Assembly: GCF_036346595.1 (NCBI RefSeq)
Contig: NZ_CP107834.1
Coordinates: forward strand, 186,001 to 250,000
DNA length: 64,000 nt
Direction: 5' to 3'
Source: Streptomyces sp. NBC_00525
GTDB lineage: Bacteria > Actinomycetota > Actinomycetes > Streptomycetales > Streptomycetaceae
Both the position numbers and the translations under genes were made by a program. Position 1 is the first letter of the stretch, and the number at the start of each line of letters is the position of its first letter. The notes below the pieces were generated by a model. The model was not told the origin of the DNA, made no database searches, and saw only the letters and a list, made by a program, of their open reading frames with translations. Positions 41,834 to 49,559 of this stretch are shown one piece after another.

Positions 41834-42529
41834 TCAGTTGCCGGGCGGCAGCAGGCTCCGGGTCAGCGAGAACGCCGAAGTCGCCGTGCCCAGAAGCGCG
41901 TTGACGCGGCCGAGGATGCGGTTGGCCCGGTCGGCGTCCTGTGCGCCGGCCGCGTCCGTCAGGTCCTCGGCGTACTCGCGGGCCCTGACCGCTTCTTCCG
42001 GCGGGGCGCCCTCGGCGTCCGCTTTCAGGGCGGTGGCCAGCTGGTGGTAGGTGATGCCGGACAGATCGGCGGTGCTGTCCCGCCCGCTGCTCTGGGCCAC
42101 CCCGTGCGGGCTGTTGATGTTGACTGCGGCGAAGCCGCCCTCCGAAGCCGTGATGTGCATCGAGTCGCCACCGCTCCCTGTCCACATGAAGTTCTTCCGG
42201 TACTCGCGCCAGCCCTTGCGGGTGAGGGCGTAGGAACCGAACCGCCACCCGTCGATCCGTACGAGTTTGTGTTTGACCGGCTCCGCCAGGACGAGCATGG
42301 CGTCGGCGCGGTTCCATTGCCGCTCGTCGAAGTAGGGGCCCATGCGGACGCGGGTGCCGAGGCTCGGGGACCTTCGGCAGATCTCCTGGAACGCCTGCTT
42401 CTGGTAGAGATTCAGTTGCGCCGGACTGATGGAGGGCGCGGGCAGCTTCCACCGGTGGAGCGTGGTCCGGAGCTTCGCGTATGCCGCGTACGCCAGGGCG
42501 ACGCACAGGACCAGGACGAGAACCTCCAC
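41834..42529 (-). CDS. Membrane-anchored protein of unknown function
   Basis: 231 residues. One N-terminal membrane helix (VLVLVLCVALAYAAYAKL) and a long cytoplasmic part. Around residues 80-120 is a compact region (WRFGSYALTRKGWREYRKNFMW), then GGFAAVNINSPHGVAQSSGRD near 135, then helices (YHQLATALKADAEGAPPEEAVRAREYAEDL and ANRILGRVNALLGTATSAFSLTRSLL). The Asn/Ser/Gln-rich NINSPHGVAQSSG stretch followed by coiled-coil-like helices resembles tails of some bacterial signalling proteins, but I cannot name a family. It is convergent with the small membrane protein gene. Confidence 0.6.
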   Translation of the reverse strand: MEVLVLVLCVALAYAAYAKLRTTLHRWKLPAPSISPAQLNLYQKQAFQEICRRSPSLGTRVRMGPYFDERQWNRADAMLVLAEPVKHKLVRIDGWRFGSYALTRKGWREYRKNFMWTGSGGDSMHITASEGGFAAVNINSPHGVAQSSGRDSTADLSGITYHQLATALKADAEGAPPEEAVRAREYAEDLTDAAGAQDADRANRILGRVNALLGTATSAFSLTRSLLPPGN

Positions 42530-42668
42530 GCGGACTCCCGTTTCCCTCTGTCATCAAGGGCCTTGATTTTACTGGGAGTTGGGGTTCGGCGGATAGAGGG
42601 CGACACGGTGCCGGGCGGTCGTGTCCCCGCCGGTCCGCCGCCAGGGTCCGACGGCGGGGTCGGCCCCT

Positions 42669-42729
42669 CGGTATGACATCGGAGTTGGCTCCCCGGTATG
42701 ACGCCGGGCGGGCGGTCGCGCGCCTACGG
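42669..42729 (+). promoter_or_regulatory. Direct-repeat activator site and promoter
   Basis: CGGTATGACATCGG (42669-42682) and CGGTATGACGCCGG (42694-42707) are 25 bp apart start to start, and a TACGGT -10 lies at 42724-42729. The second repeat covers the -35 position, as expected for an activator such as a response regulator. Confidence 0.6.
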
Positions 42730-42765
42730 TTCGGGCACCGCGCCGACGCCGAGAAGGGACTCGCC

Positions 42766-43248
42766 ATGACGACCGCCGCCTCCACCGCACCGCACCGCCG
42801 CCCGCTGCCGCAGCGGGCGGTCCGGCTCCTGGGCCACGCACTGCTGGCCCTGCCCGTCACCCTTCTCGCGCTCGGGCTCGCGGTGACCGGCGGCGCGGCC
42901 CTCGCCGGGCGGGCGCAGCGGCGGCTCGCCGCGCTCGGCGGGTCGGACGCGGCGGTGCGGGGCGCGGGCGCCGCGGTTGCCCCGGACCGCTTCCGGACCG
43001 TGGTCGGCCGGGCCTTCCGCGGCCTGCCGGCGAATCTCCTCGCATTCGCGGTGACCGGTCCCTGCGTGGTCCTGCTCGTCGCGCGGGGCGTGTTCTACCC
43101 CCTGGCGACGGCGGGCGAGGACGTGTCCCACGCCTGGGGCGGGCCCACGGCGGCGGGCGCGTGGGCGGCCCACTTCGCGATCGCGCTGGCCATGGTCACG
43201 GTGGTCGCGGCGGTGCTCGTCGCGGTCCGGCGCCCGCACCGCTGGTAG
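42766..43248 (+). CDS. Small integral membrane protein, sensor-domain-like
   Basis: 160 residues with three to four membrane segments: LLGHALLALPVTLLALGLAVTGGAAL, NLLAFAVTGPCVVLLVARGVFYPL and FAIALAMVTVVAAVLVAV. The arrangement recalls the stand-alone sensor domain (PF13796 type) placed before histidine kinases, but no kinase follows. A direct-repeat operator lies about 60 bp upstream of the ATG, so expression is probably switched by a response regulator encoded elsewhere. GAGAAGGGA is the ribosome site. Confidence 0.6.
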   Translation: MTTAASTAPHRRPLPQRAVRLLGHALLALPVTLLALGLAVTGGAALAGRAQRRLAALGGSDAAVRGAGAAVAPDRFRTVVGRAFRGLPANLLAFAVTGPCVVLLVARGVFYPLATAGEDVSHAWGGPTAAGAWAAHFAIALAMVTVVAAVLVAVRRPHRW

Positions 43249-43363
43249 CGCGCCCGGCACGTCGTACACCGGCGGCCCGGACGGTGCAGGGTGGGCACCG
43301 ATGAGTTCCGGGGGCCGTGCCGGTCAGCACTGGTACGCACCTGAACAGGAACGGAGCAGTGCG

Positions 43364-43942
43364 ATGGCAACCCTCATGGTGGACTTCATCATCTCGCTCG
43401 ACGGCTACGCCTCCGCGGAGGGCTGGCCCGGCTTCTGGGGGATGGAAGGGCCCGAATACCTGGCCTGGCTCGACACCGAGGGCGAGAAGCGGCATGTCAG
43501 CCTGATGGGGGCCACGACCTACCGGGTGATGTCGGGGTTCGCCGCCCGGATGCCCGACGACCCCGGCTTCGCCGAGATGGAAAAGATGCCCAAGGTGGTC
43601 TTCTCCTCCACCCTGGACACCCCGCTGACCTGGCAGAACACCGAACTTGTCCGAGGTGACGCGGTGGAGGCGGTCCGGGCCATGAAGGAGAACTCGGAGC
43701 GGCCCCTGCGTACGCTCGGCAGCCTCACCCTGGTCCGGTCCCTGCTGGCGGCCGGGCTCGTGGACCGCTTCCGGGTCGTCCTCTTCCCGGTGATCACCGG
43801 CGCCACCGGGCGGCAGCGGATCTTCGACGCGTATCCCGATGTCCGCCTCGACCTGGTGGAGAGCCGCCTCTTCGACGGCCGGCTCCAACTGCTGGAGTAC
43901 ACGCCGACCGTCCTCGACGGCCCACCCGGTCAGCCGTCCTGA
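43364..43942 (+). CDS. Dihydrofolate reductase-family (RibD C-terminal-like) protein
   Basis: 192 residues, RibD-C/DHFR-like fold: MVDFIISLDGYASAEGWPGFWG at the N-terminus, VSLMGATTYRVMSGFA, KVVFSSTLDTPLTWQNTELVRGDAVEAVRAMKE, LRTLGSLTLVRSLLAAGLVDRFRVVLFPVITG. These stand-alone proteins are abundant in actinobacteria and are thought to be NADPH-dependent reductases of unknown substrate; they are not the main folate enzyme. The start is set by GGAACGGAG upstream. The neighbours are unrelated. Confidence 0.88.
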   Translation: MATLMVDFIISLDGYASAEGWPGFWGMEGPEYLAWLDTEGEKRHVSLMGATTYRVMSGFAARMPDDPGFAEMEKMPKVVFSSTLDTPLTWQNTELVRGDAVEAVRAMKENSERPLRTLGSLTLVRSLLAAGLVDRFRVVLFPVITGATGRQRIFDAYPDVRLDLVESRLFDGRLQLLEYTPTVLDGPPGQPS

Positions 43943-44107
43943 GTCCGAGGTTTCTGTGTCACCCGGCGCACAGCCGCAACATACACACCGAAAGCACGGT
44001 GCCGCACCCTGTGCGAGTTGCCGCATGCGGACCGTTACCTGCACCATGGGGGTATCGTCCGGGTCGGCTCGTACGGCCTCACGCCAGGGACGGGATGGGT
44101 GCGGCAT

Positions 44108-45106
44108 ATGGCCAGGTACTTCGAGAACGGCGCCGGGGAACTCGTATCCGCCGCATTGTCCGGCTTCGCCCGCGCACACGCGGAGTTGGTGCGGTACGAC
44201 GCCGAGGACGGTTTCGTCACCGCCCGGCACACCGCCTCCGAGCGGCAGGTGGGTCTGCTGTCGGGGGGTGGTTCGGGGCACGAGCCGTTGCATGCCGGGT
44301 ATGTGGGTGCCGGCATGCTGGACGCCGCCTGTCCCGGCCGGGTGTTCGCCTCTCCGCACAACCGGCAGATCTTCCGGGCCTCGCGCGCCGTGGCCCGGCC
44401 GGCGGGTGTGCTGCACATCGTGAAGAACTACACGGGCGACCGGATCAACTTCGGTATCGCCGCCGAGCGCCTCGCGGACGCGGGGATCGCCTGCGCGCGG
44501 GTCCTCGTGGACGACGACCTCGCCACCGACTCCGAGGACATCGCGGCCGGGCGGCGCGGCACGGGTGCCACCGTGCTCCTCGAAAAGGTTTTGGGCGCCG
44601 CCGCGGACACCGGCATGGGGCTGGACGCACTCGTCGAACTGGGTACGGGCCTGGTGGCCCGCAGCCGTACGCTCGCCGTCGCGTCCGCCGCCCATCACGC
44701 GCCCGCCACCGGCGAGCCGGCGTTCGTCCTGCCGGCCGGTGAGCTGGAGTACGGCGTCGGCATCCACGGCGAACGCGCCGCCCGCACCCGCGCGCAGGGT
44801 GCGGTGGGCGAGCTGGTGGAGGAGATGACGGGGTCGCTGCTGGACGCGCTGCGGCCGGGGCCCGAGGAGCCCGTCATCGCACTGGTCAACGGGCTCGGTT
44901 CGGTCACCTCGCTGGAGCTGTACGGCGTGTTCGGCGAGCTGGGCCGGGTGCTGGACGCCCGGGGGGTGCGGATGGCCCGCCAGTTGGTGGGCGACTACGT
45001 CACGGCGCTGGACATGCGGGGTTTCTCCCTCACGCTCATGGTGGCCGACCGGGCCACGCTCGATTTCTACGATGCGCCCGTGCACACCCCGGCACTGCGG
45101 TGGTGA
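44108..45106 (+). CDS. dhaK: Dihydroxyacetone kinase subunit DhaK
   Basis: 332 residues. Substrate-binding subunit of dihydroxyacetone kinase: LLSGGGSGHEPLHAGYVGAGMLDAA near residue 50, VKNYTGDRINFGIAAE near 106, and the His that covalently binds dihydroxyacetone as a hemiaminal, His220 in GIHGE. The C-terminus NGLGSVTSLELYGVFGELG is standard. DhaK and DhaL (20 nt apart) phosphorylate dihydroxyacetone to DHAP; the phosphoryl donor would be DhaM or ATP, and no dhaM is in the window. ATG 44108 is taken; an upstream extension is unsupported. Confidence 0.94.
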   Translation: MARYFENGAGELVSAALSGFARAHAELVRYDAEDGFVTARHTASERQVGLLSGGGSGHEPLHAGYVGAGMLDAACPGRVFASPHNRQIFRASRAVARPAGVLHIVKNYTGDRINFGIAAERLADAGIACARVLVDDDLATDSEDIAAGRRGTGATVLLEKVLGAAADTGMGLDALVELGTGLVARSRTLAVASAAHHAPATGEPAFVLPAGELEYGVGIHGERAARTRAQGAVGELVEEMTGSLLDALRPGPEEPVIALVNGLGSVTSLELYGVFGELGRVLDARGVRMARQLVGDYVTALDMRGFSLTLMVADRATLDFYDAPVHTPALRW

Positions 45107-45126
45107 CGGAGCTACGAGGAGGGCCC

Positions 45127-45789
45127 ATGACGAGCAACGCTCTCGACGGCGCGCGCACCCGCGAGTGGGCGGAGCGCTTCGCCGAGTCGGTCCATGCCAC
45201 GGAGGCCGAGCTGACCGCGCTCGACCAGCGGGCGGGCGACGGTGACTTCGGCGCCAACCTCACCGCCGGCGTACAGGCCGCCGCCCTGCTGCTCGAAGAG
45301 GTCGGGGCGACGGCCGGTCCGGCGGACTGTCTCGGCGCCATGGCCACCGCCTTCCTGGACGAGGTCGGCGGGACCAGCGGCCCCCTGTTCGGGCTGCTGT
45401 TCCAGGCCCTGGGGCGGGCGGCCGGGCCGGGGCCGGAGCTGACGACGGGCGCGCTCGCCGACGGTGCCGCCGAGGGCCTGGCGGCGATCCGCCGGGTCGG
45501 GGATGCGGCCCCCGGCGACAAGACGCTGGTCGACGCGCTGGCACCGGCGGCCGGAGCGCTGCGGGCGGCCGGTGGAACGCCACCCGCCGAAGCCCTGGCC
45601 GCAGCCGCGGCGGAGGCGTGGCAGGGGGTGCGCGAGACCGCGTCCCAGGCGGCGCGCATGGGGCGGGCCAGCTATCTGGGTGAGCGCGCCACCGGTGTCC
45701 CGGACCCCGGAGCCGTGGGCATAGCCCTGTTCTTCGCCTCCGCCGGCGGCACGGTCGACTCGCTGGCCCCCCACCTCGACGGCTACTGA
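45127..45789 (+). CDS. dhaL: Dihydroxyacetone kinase subunit DhaL
   Basis: 220 residues, ADP-binding subunit. The Mg/ADP site is intact: LDQRAGDGDFGANL near residue 38 (three acidic ligands), FLDEVGGTSGPLFGLLFQAL near 80, GDKTLVDALAPA near 135, and RMGRASYLGERATGVPDPGAVGI at the C-terminus. It is placed 20 nt after dhaK with GAGGAG before the ATG. The pair supplies triose phosphate, which is also the substrate of the MfnB-type enzyme encoded 3 kb downstream; that link is inference. Confidence 0.93.
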   Translation: MTSNALDGARTREWAERFAESVHATEAELTALDQRAGDGDFGANLTAGVQAAALLLEEVGATAGPADCLGAMATAFLDEVGGTSGPLFGLLFQALGRAAGPGPELTTGALADGAAEGLAAIRRVGDAAPGDKTLVDALAPAAGALRAAGGTPPAEALAAAAAEAWQGVRETASQAARMGRASYLGERATGVPDPGAVGIALFFASAGGTVDSLAPHLDGY

Positions 45790-45809
45790 GCATGCGTCCG
45801 GAGTGCCCG

Positions 45810-46490
45810 TTACGCGCCCAGGCGGCTGCGGGCCCAGCCGACCAGTTCGGGGTCGGCGAGGCTGCTGACCCAGAGGTCGGCCAGCTCGTCGTCCGGGTCC
45901 GGCGGCCGTGTCCCGAGCCCGATGACCCGCAGGCCCGCCCGGCGGGCCGACTCCATTCCGGTCAGCGAGTCCTCCACGGCCAGCGCCTTCTCGGGAGGTA
46001 CGCCGCAGAGGCGGGCGGCCGCCCGGTAGACGTCCGGCTCCGGTTTCGGCCGCACCCCGTCGCCCGCGACGACGACATGGGCGAAGCAGCCGAGGAGTCC
46101 GGCCCGGTCCAGGCACGATTCCACCGTGTTCCGGGGGCAGTTGCTGGCCACCGCGAGCGGGCGGTGACGGGCGGCCTGCCGGACCAGCGCGGCGGCCCCC
46201 GGCATGGTGACCGGGTCCTCCGCCACCAGCGCCGTGAAGGTGGTCAGCAGGGTGTCGGCGAGCTCCTCGGCGAGCTCCGGTTTATCGGTCTCCCGCGCCA
46301 TCAGGACGCCGCAGTCGGTGTAGTGCACGCCTTTGGCACGCTCGGCGAACCCGGCGGGCGGGGTGAGCCCATAGATCCGGAACGTGATGTTCCGGGCCTC
46401 CTGCCAGTGCCTTTCCGTATCCATCAGGGTGCCGTCGCAGTCGAAGACGATGGCGGACGGGGACCAGGAGAGGATGCGATGAACTGTCAT
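45810..46490 (-). CDS. HAD-superfamily phosphatase (beta-phosphoglucomutase-like)
   Basis: 226 residues. HAD motif I IVFDCDGTLMDTE (nucleophile and general acid Asp), cap domain, motif II LAVASNCPRN, motif III Lys in GVRPKPEPDVY and motif IV VEDSLTGMESARRAG. The family dephosphorylates or isomerises small phosphorylated metabolites. It converges on dhaL. A phosphatase is needed if the furan phosphate made by the nearby MfnB-type enzyme is to be oxidised or methylated as the free alcohol, so it could belong to that pathway, but it could equally be housekeeping. ATG 46490 is used; 25 upstream codons lack support. Confidence 0.88.
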   Translation of the reverse strand: MTVHRILSWSPSAIVFDCDGTLMDTERHWQEARNITFRIYGLTPPAGFAERAKGVHYTDCGVLMARETDKPELAEELADTLLTTFTALVAEDPVTMPGAAALVRQAARHRPLAVASNCPRNTVESCLDRAGLLGCFAHVVVAGDGVRPKPEPDVYRAAARLCGVPPEKALAVEDSLTGMESARRAGLRVIGLGTRPPDPDDELADLWVSSLADPELVGWARSRLGA

Positions 46491-47036
46491 GTAACCACCG
46501 TTCTCTGATACTGCGCCGACCGTTTCGGTACACGGGCGCAGGGGTGTGCCGAAGGGCGCACACAAGGAAGGGGGGAATGGACGCGGCCACTGCTCCGCAG
46601 CCGCTGCGGCGAGGTCGATACCGCCGCGTGTACCGAGGCGGACCCGGACCCTCAGATCCGGTCCACCCGAAACATCATGGTCGTTACGTTAATTAGGCGA
46701 CATCAATTTCCGCAATCACCAATTCGAGTGCATCGGAAAACCGCCATGGACGCCGCGCGCGCCCCGTCCCGGCCCGGCCGAAGGTCGCGGCCGCACGCCG
46801 GTCGGTCGCCCATCACCCCTGGTGGGAAGCCTTGCGCGGGATCACTCCCGACCGGTCCGGGGGCGGGTCCGATGCACTTTCCGAAACGATTCTTCCGATG
46901 CGGCACCGGGAGAGGCGAATCCATCCACACACCTGGCCGGACGACGAATAATAAGATCTTCGCGCGATGCGACTGCACCCCTCGGGGGAGAGCGGAACAT
47001 ATTTTCGCGTCGCGGCGCCAGCACATATGAGCGAAG
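46491..47036. other. 546-bp non-coding, AT-richer intergenic region
   Basis: Divergent spacer between the HAD phosphatase and the ArpA-like regulator. It includes stretches much lower in GC than the rest of the window (46681-46740 and 46945-47030) and no convincing gene. It probably holds the regulator's own operator and promoter; I could not find a clean long palindrome of the autoregulatory-element type. Confidence 0.6.
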
Positions 47037-47717
47037 GTGGAACAAGTGCAGGACAGAGCGCGCGCAACCCGCAAAGTGCTCCTGGAATCGGCGGCTCATC
47101 TATTCGTCGAACGGGGATATGCGGGAACGAGTGTCAATGACATAAGCGACCACTCGGGAAAGACGAGCGGGGCGATCTATTTCCACTACTCCAGCAAGGA
47201 GAAGCTGGCACTGGCTGTCGTCCGGGCGCAGTTCGCGACCTGGCCGCAGCTCGCCGCCGCGTACGCCGCACCCGGTGTGCCCCCGCTGGAGAAACTGGTC
47301 GTCCTGAGCTTCCGCGTGGCCCAGTCGCTCAGCGAGGACGTCCTGGCCCGCGCCGGCGCGCGGCTGTGGGCGGAGCGCCGCGCCATCGAGGCACCCGTGC
47401 CGACGCCCTTCGGGTCCTGGGCGCTGGCCTGCGCCCGGCTTCTCGCCCAGGCCCGTGCACGGGGCGAACTCGCGGCCGGGGTCGAGCCGTCCGCGGCGGC
47501 CGTGGCGCTCGTCTGCGGGTTCTACGGGCACTGCACCCTGACCGACGAGATGCCGGGCCGGTGGGGCTGGACGGAGCGGCTGGAGCAGTGGTGGCGCATG
47601 GTCCTCGCCTCGCTTCAGGCGGAACCCGATCCGGGGCTGCTCGCCCGCGCCCGCGCCCGGATTCCGGTGCGGCCCGGCGCGCCGTGCGCCGACGCGCTGA
47701 TGCGCCGGAGCGGCTGA
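47037..47717 (+). CDS. TetR-family receptor-type regulator (ArpA/ScbR-like)
   Basis: 226 residues. The DNA-binding domain ATRKVLLESAAHLFVERGYAGTSVNDISDHSGKTSGAIYFHYSSKEKLALAVV is nearly the consensus of gamma-butyrolactone receptors (GTSxxDIS...TSGAIYFHYxSKExLAxAV). The C-terminal ligand domain has the Trp-rich GRWGWTERLEQWWRMVL near 175 seen in that family. It may bind a butyrolactone or furan-type signal and repress nearby genes; the MfnB furan operon 1.1 kb downstream is a candidate. GTG 47037 is used; GTG 47046, with AAGGTGG 5 nt upstream, is also good. The regulator lacks an adjacent AfsA-type synthase. Confidence 0.85.
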   Translation: MEQVQDRARATRKVLLESAAHLFVERGYAGTSVNDISDHSGKTSGAIYFHYSSKEKLALAVVRAQFATWPQLAAAYAAPGVPPLEKLVVLSFRVAQSLSEDVLARAGARLWAERRAIEAPVPTPFGSWALACARLLAQARARGELAAGVEPSAAAVALVCGFYGHCTLTDEMPGRWGWTERLEQWWRMVLASLQAEPDPGLLARARARIPVRPGAPCADALMRRSG

Positions 47718-47734
47718 GCGGCTGAGCGGCTGAG
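47711..47734. repeat. Short tandem repeat, three copies of CGGCTGAG
   Basis: Three perfect 8-bp units spanning the stop codon of the ArpA-like gene; each unit carries a TGA, giving successive stops. Confidence 0.8.
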
Positions 47735-47853
47735 CGACCGTCGGCGACGCGCATCCGGAGCCGGCGCCGTCCGGTGTGTCGCGGCCGTGTTGGCGCGCCG
47801 TTGGCGGAGCCCGGCACCGTGCGATCGGCCGCGTGAGTGCGAGGCTTGCGGGT

Positions 47854-48303
47854 ATGGAGATCACCGTACGACCCGCCCTTGAGCCGGACCTGCCCGCGCT
47901 GCTCGCTCTGCATCGCGAGTTGAACCCCGACGACGCGCCCCTGGACGCGGAGTCGGCTGCCGCCGTGTGGCGGTGCATCGCCGCTCAGCGGGGGCGGACG
48001 GTGCTGGTCGCCGAGGCGCGGGGGGTGGTGGTCGGTACGGCCGATTGTCTGGTGATGCCGAATCTGACTCGGGGCGGGCGGGGCATTCTGTTCGTGGAGA
48101 ACGTCGTGGTCGCCGCTGCCGGGCGGCGTCGCGGGGTGGGGCGGTGTCTGCTGGAGGCCGTGGTGCGGCTGGGGGACGAGGCCGGGTGCTACAAGGTGCA
48201 GTTGCTCGCGGCCGACGACGCGTATGTGCACACCTTCTACGCGGCGTGCGGCTTCGAGCCGCTGGCCCAGGGGTTCCGGCGCTATCTCGCGCCGGGGGCC
48301 TGA
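47854..48303 (+). CDS. GNAT-family N-acetyltransferase
   Basis: 149 residues, single GNAT domain: [23 protein letters not shown] at the N-terminus, [42 protein letters not shown] with the acetyl-CoA loop (R-R-x-G-V-G), and [20 protein letters not shown] at the end. Substrate unknown. It stands alone between the ArpA-like regulator and a convergent small gene. Confidence 0.9.
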   Translation: MEITVRPALEPDLPALLALHRELNPDDAPLDAESAAAVWRCIAAQRGRTVLVAEARGVVVGTADCLVMPNLTRGGRGILFVENVVVAAAGRRRGVGRCLLEAVVRLGDEAGCYKVQLLAADDAYVHTFYAACGFEPLAQGFRRYLAPGA

Positions 48304-48316
48304 CCGTGCCGGGGTC

Positions 48317-48604
48317 TCAGTCGAGGCCTCGGTGGGTGGCCCACAGGGTGCTTGCGCGGGTCGCGGCCTCGGACATCAGGGTGGCCAGTTCCGGGCGGTC
48401 GGGTACCGGGAACGACACATAGGCGCCGCGGCCGCCCGCCACCGGCCGGCCGTACGCCTTCGCGGCCAGGTGGCCGTCCTTCAGCAGCCGGATGTTGAGG
48501 GTGGTGAGCTGGAACTCCGTGCCGCGACGGGTGTCGGTCCAGCGCAGTTCGGGCGGGATGGTGACGTTGACCGCCAGCGCGCTCACGTCCAGGTCGCTGT
48601 TCAT
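48317..48604 (-). CDS. Small protein of unknown function
   Basis: 95 residues. Beta-rich N-terminus ([70 protein letters not shown]) and a helical tail. Codon use is typical of the genome and the frame is the only open one with such a pattern, so I believe it is real. No family recognised; cytoplasmic by composition. Confidence 0.6.
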   Translation of the reverse strand: MNSDLDVSALAVNVTIPPELRWTDTRRGTEFQLTTLNIRLLKDGHLAAKAYGRPVAGGRGAYVSFPVPDRPELATLMSEAATRASTLWATHRGLD

Positions 48605-48749
48605 CCCCGCATGATTTCACGCCGGTTCGCGCCGGGGCGCGCGGCGCATTGCGTGGGGCTGCTGTGCTCCCGTGGGGCCTCTCGCGCTCTACCGGGGCCG
48701 CTGGGGCGCGGAAATGATGAGCACACCGCAGGTCAACCAGCTGATCCGT

Positions 48750-48781
48750 CCGTCCGCCCTTCCGGGCCGGCGGGCGGACGG
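48750..48781 (+). promoter_or_regulatory. Leader hairpin next to the mfnB ribosome site
   Basis: 10-bp perfect arms (48750-48759 and 48772-48781) end 1 nt before the GGAAGGAG ribosome site (48783-48790). It could tune translation or stabilise the operon mRNA. Confidence 0.5.
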
Positions 48782-48793
48782 CGGAAGGAGCCC

Positions 48794-49552
48794 ATGGTGT
48801 TGCTGCTCATCTCTCCGGACAGCGTCGAGGAAGCCGTCGACTGCTCGAAGGCCGCGGAACATCTGGACATCGTCGATGTGAAGAAGCCCGACGAGGGGTC
48901 GCTCGGCGCCAACTTCCCCTGGGTGATCCGGGAGATCCGGGACACGGTCCCGGCCGGTACACCGGTGTCGGCGACCGTCGGGGACGTCCCGTACAAGCCG
49001 GGCACGGTGGCCCAGGCGGCGCTCGGCGCCGTCGTCTCCGGCGCCACGTACATCAAGGTGGGTCTCTACGGGTGTACGACGCCGGACCAGGGGATCGACG
49101 TCATGCGGGCGGTCGTGCGCGCGGTGAAGGACTACCGTCCCGAGGCGCTGGTCGTCGCCTCCGGGTATGCCGACGCCCACCGCGTCGGCTGCGTCAATCC
49201 GCTCGCCCTCCCCGACATCGCGGCCCGCTCCGGGGCCGACGCGGCCATGCTCGACACCGCCGTCAAGGACGGGACGCGGCTGTTCGACCACGTCCCGCCG
49301 GACATGTGCGCCGAGTTCGTCGGGCTCGCCCACGCCGCCGGGCTGCTCGCGGCCCTCGCGGGCAGCGTCAAGCAGGCCGACCTCGCGACGCTGACCCGGA
49401 TCGGGACGGACATCGTGGGGGTGCGCGGGGCGGTCTGCGAGGGCGGCGACCGCAATGCAGGAAGGATTCGGCCGCATCTGGTGGCCGCGTTCCGGGCGGA
49501 AATGGACCGGCACGCCCGCGAGCACGCGGCCGGCGTCACCGTCGCGGGCTGA
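48794..49552 (+). CDS. mfnB: MfnB-type (5-formylfuran-3-yl)methyl phosphate synthase
   Basis: 252 residues, TIM barrel. In methanogens MfnB condenses two glyceraldehyde 3-phosphates into 4-(hydroxymethyl)-2-furaldehyde phosphate for methanofuran. The whole active site can be read: Lys30 in [21 protein letters not shown] (Schiff-base lysine), Lys88 in [11 protein letters not shown], Asp154 and Lys158 in [14 protein letters not shown]; these keep the spacing of the Methanocaldococcus residues with a constant offset of three. Streptomyces does not make methanofuran, so the product must serve another pathway. It is the first gene of a compact four-gene operon. GGAAGGAG precedes the ATG. Confidence 0.9.
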   Translation: MVLLLISPDSVEEAVDCSKAAEHLDIVDVKKPDEGSLGANFPWVIREIRDTVPAGTPVSATVGDVPYKPGTVAQAALGAVVSGATYIKVGLYGCTTPDQGIDVMRAVVRAVKDYRPEALVVASGYADAHRVGCVNPLALPDIAARSGADAAMLDTAVKDGTRLFDHVPPDMCAEFVGLAHAAGLLAALAGSVKQADLATLTRIGTDIVGVRGAVCEGGDRNAGRIRPHLVAAFRAEMDRHAREHAAGVTVAG

Positions 49553-49559
49553 CCGCCCG

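Noticed and set aside
46677..47030. Small protein-coding gene in the intergenic region before the ArpA-like regulator
   Set aside because: The open frame has unusual codon use, no ribosome site and several overlapping alternatives in other frames; it looks non-coding.
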